A DNA stretch of 64,000 nt from Cytobacillus gottheilii (GTDB lineage: Bacteria; Bacillota; Bacilli; Bacillales; Cytobacillaceae). The translations under genes were made by a program, and so were the position numbers. This document shows positions 30,671-39,220 of this stretch, one piece after another. Within the stretch, counting starts at the first letter, position 1, and every line of letters starts with the position of its first letter. A model generated the notes under the pieces. It was not told the origin of the DNA. It saw nothing but the letters and a program-made list of their open reading frames with translations, and did no database searches. Location: contig NZ_KV440945.1 of the NCBI RefSeq assembly GCF_001636345.1, positions 305,340 to 369,339 on the forward strand. The letters run 5' to 3'.

Positions 30671-31736
30671 TTATCTTTTCAATAGCTCCTCCGATTAACT
30701 CTAAATATTCATCAATCGTATAGTCAATTGCAAGCGGATTCGGGTTGCCAGCTGCTCCTAATGGAGAGGTACCATTGATGAATACTACAGAACCTCTTTC
30801 AATGGCAGGAATCTTCCCTAATAGAGGATCAGCTTTTACTGCCTCATATAAACTATCATCGCCATAGCCAACAATTAAATCAGCATCATGAAGTAAATCA
30901 GCATTTTCAGCACTTAAACTTAAAGAGTAACTAGAAGGATCTGTAATCTCGTTTGTAATACTTTCAGGATACTCCATTCCCAGCTCCATTAAGAATTCTC
31001 CACGAGGATCTGCAGGTGTGTAAAGGTGAAGTTTGGACATATCATCAGCTGAGAAGTTTACCCACACAACCTTTTTCCCTTCCATTTCAGGATGTTCAGC
31101 AGCTTTTTCCTTAATTAAATTCTCCGTGTCTGCAATCAGCTGTTCTCCTTCTTCCTTCATACCCATACCAGTCGCGCTAAGAAGAACTTGCTCACGCCAT
31201 GTTGTAGCCCAAGGTCCTGTTTGATATGCAACAACTGGAGCAATTTGACTTAATAAATCATAGTCTTCCTGGGTAATGCCTGAGTATGCTGCCAAAATGA
31301 CATCTGGATCTGAATCAGAAATTGCTTCAAAATCAAGGCCATCTGTATCTTGGAAAACATTCGGGTTTTCTTCCCCAAGTTCTTCAAGCTTTTCTGCTGT
31401 CCAAGGCAATAAACCACTGTCATCCTGAACACCAAAGTTTGCAGCTGAAAAACCTACAGGCACAACACCAAGAGCAAGAGCTACATCCTGGTTTGCCCAT
31501 TGAACAGTAGCAACACGTTCAGGTTTGCTTTCAATAACCGTTTCACCAAAAGCATGCTCAATCGTTATTGGATATTCAGAGTTTTCCTCTTCGGCAGCAG
31601 CTGTCTCTTCGGACGAGTCTGAGTTACTCTCATTCTCATTTGAAGCTGTATCAGAATCCTGGCCAGAACATGCAGCAAGCAGGAATAGGGTCATAGCAAA
31701 AATAATGAAGGTAATAAATCTTTTGTTCGCTTTCAT
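30663..31736 (-). CDS. Siderophore-binding lipoprotein
   Basis: The extracellular binding protein of the importer, 357 aa from the chosen ATG. The signal peptide MKANKRF plus hydrophobic core ends in LLAACSG, so the lipid-anchored Cys is near residue 23. An acidic Ser/Glu-rich linker follows, then a periplasmic-binding (FecB/BtuF) fold with the ERVATVQWANQDVALALG start and the ADLIVGYGDDSLYEAV strand. The frame extends upstream to 31793 with three other ATGs; only the one at 31736 gives a standard signal peptide with an AAAAGG-like site, but an earlier start at 31760 cannot be excluded. It is similar in kind to YfiY/FeuA-type proteins; the ligand is unknown. Confidence 0.88.
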   Translation of the reverse strand: MKANKRFITFIIFAMTLFLLAACSGQDSDTASNENESNSDSSEETAAAEEENSEYPITIEHAFGETVIESKPERVATVQWANQDVALALGVVPVGFSAANFGVQDDSGLLPWTAEKLEELGEENPNVFQDTDGLDFEAISDSDPDVILAAYSGITQEDYDLLSQIAPVVAYQTGPWATTWREQVLLSATGMGMKEEGEQLIADTENLIKEKAAEHPEMEGKKVVWVNFSADDMSKLHLYTPADPRGEFLMELGMEYPESITNEITDPSSYSLSLSAENADLLHDADLIVGYGDDSLYEAVKADPLLGKIPAIERGSVVFINGTSPLGAAGNPNPLAIDYTIDEYLELIGGAIEKINE

Positions 31737-31934
31737 TCTTTTTCTCATCCTTTTCGTCATTAAGTTAGTAGTACTTGAAATGCCTGCAATCATTTTAAAC
31801 CTTTGTATTAATGGATTACTTTCTTCATTTATTTGAAAGCGGTTATAAATCTATGTAAACATGCTTAGCTATCAGGAAAATGAAGTGTATTGCAAAACTC
31901 TTGAAAAATAGTTGGTAATGAGATTCGTTTTCAA

Positions 31935-31949
31935 TGATAATCGTTATCA
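31935..31949 (-). promoter_or_regulatory. Fur box of the siderophore transporter operon
   Basis: TGATAATCGTTATCA matches the 7-1-7 Fur consensus TGATAATNATTATCA with one mismatch, about 200 bp upstream of the binding-protein start. A cre-like TGAAAGCGGTTATA occurs at 31834-31847 between the two. Confidence 0.85.
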
Positions 31950-32136
31950 GTTAATGTGTCAATCCTAATTTTCATAGAATGCAGTTTTTTCAGAAAGAAA
32001 TAAACACTACCCTATCAAAATTAAAGAAAATCCACTCAAATAGCAATTCAGATTGGGATTTGTAACAAAATGTTCATAAGATAAGCCCTGTAGTTATAGT
32101 TATATTATTTTCTAAAAGTGTAAGTGAAAGAAGCAA

Positions 32137-32193
32137 ATCAGATCTTGAAGATATCTATTTCCCGGCAAAATGATTTCATCTTGCAGATCTGAT
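32137..32193 (+). repeat. Long imperfect inverted repeat upstream of the methyltransferase gene
   Basis: ATCAGATCTTGAAGAT (32137-32152) can pair with ATCTTGCAGATCTGAT (32178-32193) at 14 of 16 positions around a 25-base loop. There is no T run, so it is not a simple terminator. It lies 48 bp before the ATG of the methyltransferase and might be a leader structure or an operator. Confidence 0.5.
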
Positions 32194-32241
32194 ATGATTA
32201 TGATGTTAAGCAACACCATAAACTATTGATAGGATGACAAG

Positions 32242-33438
32242 ATGAAAAAAGATGTCACTTTAACTGTTAAGAGTAAATTTGTGAGTAAATTTAAAGGCGG
32301 CTATCCGCTGATCTCAAAAGAGTCTGTTCTAAATCTGCATGATGGTATAGAAGAAGGTACCATCCTTAAGCTCGTAGATGAAAAGAACAGATTTATTGCA
32401 AGAGGCTATTATGGCAAGCAAAACAAAGGATATGGCTGGGTTTTGACTAGAAATGAGAATGAGCTAATTGACCAGTCCTTTTTTATAAAGCAACTAAAGA
32501 AGGCCATTGAGAGCCGGAAGTCATTTTTCAATAACCAGGAAACCACTGCCTTCAGAGTAGTAAACGGCGAGGGTGATGGATTAGGCGGATTAACGATTGA
32601 GTATTTTGATGGCTACTATCTAATTCATTGGTACAGCAAAGGAATTTATAGCTTTCGGAAATCTATTATCGGGGCATTGCAGGAATTGGTACAGTACAAA
32701 GCAATCTATCAAAAGAAACGATTTGCTGAAAGCGGCAAATATATTGAGGAAGATGATTTTGTTACGGGAGAAAGAGGCACATTCCCGATTATCGTTAAAG
32801 AAAATGGAGTTCATTTTGCCGTTTATCTTAATGAAAGTGCAATGGTTGGGGTCTTTTTAGATCAAAGGGAAGTTAGAAAAAGAATCCGTGACGCATATGC
32901 TGCAGGAAAGACTGTTTTAAATACTTTTTCCTATACAGGTGCCTTTTCCGTTTTTGCAGCTTTAGGAGATGCTCAAAAAACAACAAGTGTTGATTTAGCT
33001 AATAGAAGCTTAAGTAAAACAATCGAACAGTTTAGCATCAATGGAGTTGATTACGAAGCGCAGGATATTATTGTAGAAGATGTATTCCGCTACTTTAAAT
33101 ATGCGGTGAAAAAGCAGCTGAAATTTGATATGGTCATTCTCGATCCTCCTAGCTTTGCAAGATCGAAAAAGATGGTATTCAGTGCCGAAAAAGACTACAA
33201 AAATCTTTTAAAAGAAGCAATTTCCATTACAGAAGAGGGCGGGATCATTGTAGCATCAACGAATGCCAGCTCTTTTAATATGGATAAATTTAAAGGGTTT
33301 ATTGATCAGGCTTATAAAGAATCAAATAAGAAGTATCAGCTTTTGGAGGAATATTCACTGCCTGAGGATTTTAAAACCATTAAGTCATTTCCTGAGGGAG
33401 ATTACCTGAAGGTTGTGTTTATTAAAAACGCAAAGTAA
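32242..33438 (+). CDS. rRNA large-subunit methyltransferase, RlmI/YwbD-like
   Basis: A class I SAM-dependent methyltransferase of 398 aa. An N-terminal PUA domain (about residues 3-80) is followed by the RlmI-type insertion (VVNGEGDGLGGLTIEYFDGYY). The Rossmann domain has VLNTFSYTGAFSVFAA (SAM loop), SVDLANRSL (acidic strand), and the catalytic ILDPPSFARSKK motif near residue 300. The family methylates C5 of a cytosine in 23S rRNA. AGGATGAC precedes the ATG. It lies alone, convergent with the gnd-zwf operon. Confidence 0.9.
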   Translation: MKKDVTLTVKSKFVSKFKGGYPLISKESVLNLHDGIEEGTILKLVDEKNRFIARGYYGKQNKGYGWVLTRNENELIDQSFFIKQLKKAIESRKSFFNNQETTAFRVVNGEGDGLGGLTIEYFDGYYLIHWYSKGIYSFRKSIIGALQELVQYKAIYQKKRFAESGKYIEEDDFVTGERGTFPIIVKENGVHFAVYLNESAMVGVFLDQREVRKRIRDAYAAGKTVLNTFSYTGAFSVFAALGDAQKTTSVDLANRSLSKTIEQFSINGVDYEAQDIIVEDVFRYFKYAVKKQLKFDMVILDPPSFARSKKMVFSAEKDYKNLLKEAISITEEGGIIVASTNASSFNMDKFKGFIDQAYKESNKKYQLLEEYSLPEDFKTIKSFPEGDYLKVVFIKNAK

Positions 33439-33463
33439 GGGAGGGGGGAATCCCTTCCCCGCT

Positions 33464-34360
33464 TTAATTATTTTTTTCCACCGCATGGCCCCCGAATTCA
33501 TTTCGCAGTGCGGCAACAACTTTACCTGTGAATGTATCGGTCTCCTGTGAGCGATAGCGCATAAGCAGCGACAGCGCAATGACTGGTGTGGCAGCCTGCA
33601 AATCCAAGGCTGTTTCAACTGTCCATTTTCCTTCACCAGACGAGTTCATAATGCCTTTAATTTCATCGAGTTCAGCGTCCTTGGAAAAGGCCTGCTGTGT
33701 TAATTCCATTAGCCAGGAACGGATGACGGATCCATGATTCCATACCTTTGCCACCTTTTCATAATCATAGTCAAATTGGCTTTTCTCCAATACTTCAAAG
33801 CCTTCTCCAATTGCAGCCATCATGCCGTACTCTATGCCATTGTGCACCATTTTTAAGAAATGGCCGCTTCCTGCTTCACCTGTATAAAGATACCCATTAT
33901 CTACTGCTGTATCCTTAAATATTGGCTCTATGATTTCCCAGGCTTCTTTGTCTCCGCCTATCATATAGCAAGCTCCATTTCGGGCACCGTCTATACCGCC
34001 TGAAGTCCCTACATCAACAAAATGGATACCTTGTTCTCTTAACGAGCTGTATCGGGTTAAGGATTCTTTGTAATGAGAATTTCCAGCATCAATGACAATA
34101 TCTCCTTCATCTAAGTAAGACAAAAGCTCATGGATAACAGTATCTACGACAGGATGAGGCACCATCAGCCAGAGAATGCGCGGTTTAGTTAAAGCTTGAA
34201 CAAGTTCTTTCAGGCTTTCGGACCCGATGGCACCATATTGACCAAGTTCTTCGACAGCCATGCTGTTTAGGTCAAAGGCAACGACCTCATGTTTATGATC
34301 TATTAAATTTTTTCCTAAATGCAAACCCATTTTCCCTAAGCCTATTAATCCAACTTTCAT
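33464..34360 (-). CDS. gnd: 6-phosphogluconate dehydrogenase, short decarboxylating form
   Basis: Oxidatively decarboxylates 6-phosphogluconate to ribulose-5-phosphate. At 298 aa it is the short bacterial form (like B. subtilis YqeC), not the ~470 aa form. The Rossmann GLGKMGLHLGKNL sits at residues 7-19, VDVGTSGGIDGARNGACYMIGG near 112-133 holds the substrate-binding SGG and the catalytic Lys-His region follows (HFLKMVHNGIEYGMM). Short-form enzymes are often NAD-preferring; the cofactor here is not tested. AAGGAG precedes the ATG. It lies 52 bp downstream of zwf in one transcript and closes the RuMP oxidation cycle together with hxlAB. Confidence 0.92.
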   Translation of the reverse strand: MKVGLIGLGKMGLHLGKNLIDHKHEVVAFDLNSMAVEELGQYGAIGSESLKELVQALTKPRILWLMVPHPVVDTVIHELLSYLDEGDIVIDAGNSHYKESLTRYSSLREQGIHFVDVGTSGGIDGARNGACYMIGGDKEAWEIIEPIFKDTAVDNGYLYTGEAGSGHFLKMVHNGIEYGMMAAIGEGFEVLEKSQFDYDYEKVAKVWNHGSVIRSWLMELTQQAFSKDAELDEIKGIMNSSGEGKWTVETALDLQAATPVIALSLLMRYRSQETDTFTGKVVAALRNEFGGHAVEKNN

Positions 34361-34412
34361 ATAACATATACTCCTTAATTATCCCTCGCCACTATGCTTG
34401 CTTACTCTTTAT

Positions 34413-35864
34413 CTACCACCATCTATGACCCAATTCATCTAATAGCTGCTGGGCTGCATCAGGTCCCATTGATCCTGAAGGATAATGGTGCAGCGGAATG
34501 GAATCTTCTTCAAATGCTTCCAGGATCGGCTCAACCCATTTCCATGAACTTTCAACTTCTTCCCAATGAGCAAAGAAGGTAGGATCCCCGCTAAGAGCAT
34601 CATAGAGCAATCGTTCGTATGCTTCTGGCAAATCGCGCTGACTGGCAGAAAAATGCACGTTAATCGGCTCAATCTTTCCACTCATTAGACTTTTGCTATT
34701 TAACTGCAGCGAAACGCCTTCATTGGGGAAAATACTAATCGTTAATAGGTTTGGTTTTATGTTTTCTATTTCAACAGAATCCAGATCACTGGAATTTCTG
34801 AATTCAACAACAATCTTTGTTGTTTTTTCCTGCATTCGTTTTCCTGTTCGAATATAAAAAGGTACACCATTCCAGTACGGATGATCGATCCATACGCGGG
34901 CAGCGATAAAAGTGTCATTTTTGGATTGCGCTTGAACGCCTGTTTCTTCGCTATAGGAAACAACCGGCTGTCCGTTTATTTCACCTGCGAGATATTGTCC
35001 TCTTACTATTTGTGCTTTGGCACCCTCTTTAGTTAATGGTCTTATTGATTCCATTACCTCTCTTTTTCCATTTCGGATATCATGAGCACTCTTTTTCTCA
35101 GGAATGCGCATAGCCGTCATCATAAGCAGCTGGAGCAAATGGTTTTGTACCATATCACGGATGGCTCCAGTATGATCATAATATTCTGCTCGATCTTCAA
35201 CTCCTACCGTTTCGCTGGCTGTAATTTGGACATTCGAGATAAACTGATTGTTCCAAATGGCTTTTAAGAGCGGATTGGCAAGCACGAAAGCCTCCAGGTT
35301 TTGCACCATTGGTTTTCCGAGATAATGGTCGATTCGAAAGATTTCCTCTTCCTCAAAGGTTCTGCTTAGTTTTTCATTTAGAGCTTGTGCAGATGAAACA
35401 TCATGACCAAATGGCTTCTCTATGATTAATCGCTTCCAGCCATTGGTGCTACCTAAGCCGCTTTTCTTAATATTTAGAGCAATGACATCAAAAAGTTGTG
35501 GAGCAACTGATAAATAAAACATTCTATTCTCTGCAATTTGCTGTTCTGCTTCATGTTTTTCTGCTAATTTCAGCAATTTATGATAGCCTTCCGGGTCGGT
35601 CACATCTAATTGGCAGTAATGAAATAATTTAACAAATTCCTTTTTTTTAGAAACGTCGTTTAAAAGATGTCTTGAGAACGTATAAAGCGAATCTTTTACT
35701 TTAGCCTGAAATTCAGTGTCAGTGCAGTTATTTCTTCCAACTCCTATAATTGAAAAGGATTTCGGTAATTTCTGATCAAGAAATAAGTTGAACAGTGCAG
35801 GATAGATTTTTCTTTTTGCTAAATCACCTGTTGCCCCAAATAATACAAAGGTCATAGAATCCAT
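34413..35864 (-). CDS. zwf: Glucose-6-phosphate 1-dehydrogenase
   Basis: Oxidises glucose-6-phosphate to 6-phosphogluconolactone. The protein is 483 aa. The nucleotide-binding FGATGDLAKRKIYPALF is at the N-terminus, the active-site RIDHYLGKPMVQN with the catalytic His lies near residue 173 and EKPFGHD before it. Two starts are possible; the ATG at 35864 follows AGTAGGG, whereas the ATG at 35906 has no site. The promoter carries the same 14-bp element and -10 spacing as the hxlA promoter, which ties this gene to formaldehyde metabolism rather than only to the pentose phosphate pathway. Confidence 0.94.
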   Translation of the reverse strand: MDSMTFVLFGATGDLAKRKIYPALFNLFLDQKLPKSFSIIGVGRNNCTDTEFQAKVKDSLYTFSRHLLNDVSKKKEFVKLFHYCQLDVTDPEGYHKLLKLAEKHEAEQQIAENRMFYLSVAPQLFDVIALNIKKSGLGSTNGWKRLIIEKPFGHDVSSAQALNEKLSRTFEEEEIFRIDHYLGKPMVQNLEAFVLANPLLKAIWNNQFISNVQITASETVGVEDRAEYYDHTGAIRDMVQNHLLQLLMMTAMRIPEKKSAHDIRNGKREVMESIRPLTKEGAKAQIVRGQYLAGEINGQPVVSYSEETGVQAQSKNDTFIAARVWIDHPYWNGVPFYIRTGKRMQEKTTKIVVEFRNSSDLDSVEIENIKPNLLTISIFPNEGVSLQLNSKSLMSGKIEPINVHFSASQRDLPEAYERLLYDALSGDPTFFAHWEEVESSWKWVEPILEAFEEDSIPLHHYPSGSMGPDAAQQLLDELGHRWW

Positions 35865-35968
35865 GAACAGCCCTACTTTCTGATAAAATGACAACAAATG
35901 ATACATAGTTTCAGCTCTTATATATTTCTGAGAGGTTACATCTCTATTTATTGTTGCTTTGCGAAATC

Positions 35969-36008
35969 AGTATATTATGTATAGTCAGCAGGTGAAAGTA
36001 CGCACTTT
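35969..36008 (-). promoter_or_regulatory. zwf promoter with HxlR-type activator box
   Basis: On the minus strand AAAGTGCGTACTTT (36008-35995) is followed by exactly 20 bp and then TATACT (35974-35969). There is no good -35 hexamer at the normal distance, which fits activator dependence. The same box, spacing and -10 sequence occur before hxlA at 36605-36644. Confidence 0.8.
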
Positions 36009-36054
36009 ATTTTCATCTAGTTACATAAAAGTGCAATAGTGAATAAAAAGGAAC

Positions 36055-36096
36055 TATAAAAAAGCCTTATCAATGATGCTAATCATTGATAAGGCT
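36055..36096 (-). terminator. Terminator after hxlR
   Basis: AAGCCTTATCAATGAT pairs with ATCATTGATAAGGCTT; on the minus strand it is followed by T residues (A run at 36056-36061 on the plus strand). Confidence 0.88.
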
Positions 36097-36104
36097 TCTT
36101 AGAT

Positions 36105-36479
36105 TTATTTTGTTGCTGATTGTTCTTCTGATTCTTTTTCCAGGACATCTTCAATATAATCTTTGCCCCATTCATACATGGATTCCAAAATAGGCATGAG
36201 TCTCTGGCCATGTTCTGTTAATGAATACTCCACTTTAGGAGGGACAACCGGATACACTTCACGATGAACAATTAAATGGTCCTCTAATTCACGCAATTGA
36301 TTGACAAGCATTCTCTGGGTAATGCCGGGCATAAGGGACTTTAACTCTCCAAATCGCTTCGTCCCTTCTTTGCCCAGATACCAAAGTATCAGCATTTTCC
36401 ACTTGCCACCAATAATCGCAAGTGTTAATTCTTTCTCACAATTAAATGTTCTTTCACCTAAATTTGGCATTGTTCTCAC
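36105..36479 (-). CDS. hxlR: HxlR-family transcription regulator
   Basis: A winged-helix regulator of 124 aa. The conserved N-terminal Cys14 sits in [20 protein letters not shown]. The DNA-reading helix is [17 protein letters not shown], and the wing follows ([13 protein letters not shown]). HxlR activates hxlAB in response to formaldehyde in B. subtilis, probably through this Cys. The gene is divergent from hxlAB, and its own start lies beside the regulated intergenic region. That it also controls zwf-gnd is inferred from the shared box. Confidence 0.9.
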   Translation of the reverse strand: MRTMPNLGERTFNCEKELTLAIIGGKWKMLILWYLGKEGTKRFGELKSLMPGITQRMLVNQLRELEDHLIVHREVYPVVPPKVEYSLTEHGQRLMPILESMYEWGKDYIEDVLEKESEEQSATK

Positions 36480-36604
36480 GTCTCCTTTTTCAAATGTTAA
36501 GGAAAATATATAGCTGAGTGATTTTGGAGAAATAACGTAGCTTTTGATTCTCCGTCAGCCCAGTTATATCAAATAGTATACTTTTTAGCACTATATGCTT
36601 TTAA

Positions 36605-36644
36605 AGTGCGTACTTTTTCTTTTGATATATGTTCAGTATACTAA
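36605..36644 (+). promoter_or_regulatory. hxlAB promoter with HxlR-type activator box
   Basis: AAAGTGCGTACTTT (36605-36618), 20 bp, then TATACT (36639-36644); the start of hxlA is 67 bp further on. A second AGTATACT octamer at 36575-36582 lies upstream of the box. The arrangement equals that before zwf. Confidence 0.82.
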
Positions 36645-36711
36645 GCCGTATATTGATGAGTAAATGTTTTTAACTAAACTTATCAAAATATTCCAGTAGG
36701 AGTGAATGTTC

Positions 36712-37344
36712 ATGAAATTACAGCTAGCATTAGATTTAGTCGATATTCCAGGAGCAATTGAAGTTGTTAAAGAAGTTCAAGATCATGTGGATGTTGTAGA
36801 AATCGGGACACCGGTTGTCATCAATGAAGGTCTTAAAGCTGTAAAAGAAGTAAAAGCAGCATTTCCTAACATGACGGTTCTTGCTGATTTGAAAATCATG
36901 GACGCAGCTGGCTATGAAGTGAGTCAAGCATCAGCAGCAGGTGCTGATATTGTGACGATTCTTGGTGCAGCTGAAGATGAGTCAATTAAAGGTGCAGTAG
37001 AAGAAGCAAAGAAACAAGGCAAGCAAATTCTTGCTGACATGATTGCTGTGAAAGATATTGCTGCACGTGCAAAAGAGCTGGATGAGCTTGGTGTCGATTA
37101 TATTTGTGTCCATACAGGCTACGATCTTCAAGCTGTTGGCAAAGACTCGTTTGAAGACCTTGCAACGATTAAAAGTGTTGTTAAAAATGCGAAAACAGCT
37201 GTTGCAGGCGGAATTAAACTAGAAACACTTCCTGATGTTATTAAGCAGCAGCCAGATCTTGTAATCGTTGGCGGAGGCATTACTGGTAAAGATGATAAAA
37301 AAGCAGTCGCACAAGAAATGCAAAAGCTAATCCAGCAAGGATAA
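36712..37344 (+). CDS. hxlA: 3-hexulose-6-phosphate synthase
   Basis: Condenses formaldehyde with ribulose-5-phosphate to 3-hexulose-6-phosphate. The protein is 210 aa, the same length as in B. subtilis. The OMP-decarboxylase-type barrel carries the metal-binding ADLKIMD motif near residue 60, LALDLVDI at the N-terminus and VAGGIKLETLP toward the end. AGGAG at 36698-36702 is nine bases from the ATG at 36712, which is preferred over the ATG at 36706. It is followed by hxlB in the same operon. Confidence 0.97.
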   Translation: MKLQLALDLVDIPGAIEVVKEVQDHVDVVEIGTPVVINEGLKAVKEVKAAFPNMTVLADLKIMDAAGYEVSQASAAGADIVTILGAAEDESIKGAVEEAKKQGKQILADMIAVKDIAARAKELDELGVDYICVHTGYDLQAVGKDSFEDLATIKSVVKNAKTAVAGGIKLETLPDVIKQQPDLVIVGGGITGKDDKKAVAQEMQKLIQQG

Positions 37345-37350
37345 TTAGTG

Positions 37351-37911
37351 ATGAAGACGACGACTGAATACTTAACAGAAATTGTTCAGGAATTAAGTCA
37401 AACGGTTCATTTGATCTCTGAATCTGAAGCAGACGCATTGGTCGAACAGATTTTAAAGGCTAAAAAGGTTTTTGTGGCTGGTGCAGGCAGATCTGGATTT
37501 ATGGGTAAATCCTTTGTAATGCGAATGATGCATATGGGCATTGATGCTTATATAGTAGGTGAAACCGTAACAGCCAATTTAGAAAAAGATGATTTATTGA
37601 TCATCGGTTCTGGTTCAGGTGAAACGAAAACCCTGGTAGCAATTGCTGAAAAGGCAAAAAGCATTGGCGGTACCATTGCAGCCATTACCATTTCGCCTAA
37701 CTCAACAATTGGCGAATTGGCTGATATTGTTGTGAAACTGCCTGGCGTAACAAAAGATCAATCTGAAGGGGACTATAAAACCATTCAGCCTATGGGATCT
37801 TTATTTGAGCAAACGATGCTGTTATTTTATGATGCCCTTATTTTAAGCTTTATGGATAAAAAGGGTCTGGATTCTAACAAAATGTATGGCAAGCATGCCA
37901 ATCTTGAATAG
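37351..37911 (+). CDS. hxlB: 6-phospho-3-hexuloisomerase
   Basis: Converts 3-hexulose-6-phosphate to fructose-6-phosphate, the second step of the ribulose-monophosphate route. The SIS-domain protein is 186 aa: VFVAGAGRSGFMGKSFVMRMMHMG (residues ~32-55), LLIIGSGSGETKT near 88 and the C-terminal SLFEQTMLLFYDALI. The ATG at 37351 has AAGGA eight bases before it; a GTG at 37348 is the alternative. It lies only six bases after hxlA, and the strong terminator at 37912 ends the operon. Confidence 0.96.
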   Translation: MKTTTEYLTEIVQELSQTVHLISESEADALVEQILKAKKVFVAGAGRSGFMGKSFVMRMMHMGIDAYIVGETVTANLEKDDLLIIGSGSGETKTLVAIAEKAKSIGGTIAAITISPNSTIGELADIVVKLPGVTKDQSEGDYKTIQPMGSLFEQTMLLFYDALILSFMDKKGLDSNKMYGKHANLE

Positions 37912-37942
37912 AAAGAAGGCCGCGTTCATCGCGGCCTTCTTT
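37912..37942 (+). terminator. Bidirectional terminator between hxlB and ohr
   Basis: AAAGAAGGCCGCG pairs with CGCGGCCTTCTTT around a five-base loop. It serves both converging genes. Confidence 0.9.
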
Positions 37943-37957
37943 GTTTATACTAAGGGC

Positions 37958-38377
37958 TTATTTTGCAACAGCAGACCTTTCTACTTTCACATTTCCTTCA
38001 ATAGCACGGGAATATGGGCAGACTGCGTGCGCCTTCTCCATAAGCTCTTCAGCTTCTTCTTGTGTGACACCTTCCATTTCAGCAATCAATTTAACGCTTA
38101 AGCCAAAGCCTGCACCTTGTTTTTCAATGCTGACTTCAGCTGTTACAGCAGATGTAATTTTTTTTTTCGCTTGTCCTGCAACTAATTGAAGGGCACTGTC
38201 AAAACACGCTGAATAGCCAGCAGAGAATAATTGTTCAGGGTTAGTTGTTCCCTCTTTTTCTGTGCCGCCTAATCCTTTTGGCATGGAAAGAGCCAAATCT
38301 AGTGTACCATCAGATGATTTAACGGAACCTTGACGGCCGCCTGAAGCTGTTGATGAAGCAGTATATAATGCTGACAT
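37958..38377 (-). CDS. ohr: Organic hydroperoxide resistance protein (Ohr)
   Basis: A thiol peroxidase of the OsmC/Ohr family, 139 aa, that reduces fatty-acid and other organic hydroperoxides in the cytoplasm. The two catalytic cysteines are visible: GYSACFDSALQ near residue 58 and HAVCPYSRAIEGNV near 120. The N-terminal TASSTASGGRQGSV is also family-typical. It is divergent from the ohrR gene, with an operator-like dyad between them. Confidence 0.95.
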   Translation of the reverse strand: MSALYTASSTASGGRQGSVKSSDGTLDLALSMPKGLGGTEKEGTTNPEQLFSAGYSACFDSALQLVAGQAKKKITSAVTAEVSIEKQGAGFGLSVKLIAEMEGVTQEEAEELMEKAHAVCPYSRAIEGNVKVERSAVAK

Positions 38378-38411
38378 TATGAAACACTCCTTTTGAATTA
38401 ATTTTTTACTA

Positions 38412-38431
38412 TTAAATTGTACACAATTTAA
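38412..38431. promoter_or_regulatory. Candidate OhrR operator
   Basis: TTAAATTGTACACAATTTAA is an inverted repeat with a two-base centre between ohr and ohrR. It resembles the AATTGTAtACAATT core of the known B. subtilis OhrR site. Confidence 0.75.
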
Positions 38432-38499
38432 TTATCAGTAGTCAAATCTTATATAATTATTCCCCTTCCTTGATATAATAAACTCAGGAGTGATTACCA

Positions 38500-38925
38500 A
38501 TGACGAAGGAAATATTAAAATTAGATAATCAAATTTGTTTCCCGCTTTATGCAGCAACACGGGAAATGACAAAATTATATCGTCCATTACTAACGGAGTT
38601 AAACATTACGTATCCGCAATATTTAGTTTTGCTCGTTCTCTGGGAGACAGATCGAATCTCTGTTAAAGCATTAGGTGAAAAACTATATCTTGATTCTGGC
38701 ACTTTAACACCGATGCTGAAGAGAATGGAGGAGAATGGGTTAATTAAAAGAACACGCTTAAAGGAAGATGAGCGCGTAGTAGAAGTGACATTAACAGAGC
38801 AGGGAAAACAAGCAGAAGCACAAGCCGAAAAGATCCCGCTGAAATTCCTTGAGCAAACGAATTTAAATGAAGAAGAGTTTATCCAGCTGAAACGTATTTT
38901 AATGAAAATGTTGGATGAAGCTTGA
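38500..38925 (+). CDS. ohrR: MarR-family organic peroxide sensor OhrR
   Basis: A winged-helix repressor of 141 aa. The single cysteine, Cys13 in LDNQICFPLYAATREM, is at the position of the peroxide-sensing Cys15 of B. subtilis OhrR. No other Cys occurs, so it is the one-Cys type that needs a small thiol for oxidation. The DNA-binding part is ISVKALGEKLYLDSGTLTPMLKRMEENG, with the wing at LKEDERVVEVTLTEQG. GGAG precedes the ATG. It is divergent from ohr. Confidence 0.94.
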   Translation: MTKEILKLDNQICFPLYAATREMTKLYRPLLTELNITYPQYLVLLVLWETDRISVKALGEKLYLDSGTLTPMLKRMEENGLIKRTRLKEDERVVEVTLTEQGKQAEAQAEKIPLKFLEQTNLNEEEFIQLKRILMKMLDEA

Positions 38926-39009
38926 CAATATACCTGCTATTTATAAGGAATTGGACGATGTTAAGCAGGTTACAATAACTTTATACAGAATTGTTTCGCT
39001 TCTATAAAA

Positions 39010-39062
39010 TAGAGCTTCCTCGACTGAATATTAGACTGTCAATTGAGGGAGCTATTCTTTTA
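39010..39062 (+). terminator. Terminator after ohrR
   Basis: AGAGCTTCCTC pairs imperfectly with GAGGGAGCT and is followed by a T-rich tract. The rest of the gap to the next gene shows nothing else. Confidence 0.6.
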
Positions 39063-39220
39063 AGCAAGTCTTATCGATTAAAATGAATGTGACAGGCGGA
39101 TTTTCGTCAATTATGTTGCCATTTCAATCTAATCGCTTTATAGTGAATACGAGTATAAAATGGAACATTTATTATAGAGAAAATAAGGCTTGATGGTTTA
39201 TAAAAAGGAGAATGACTTTT

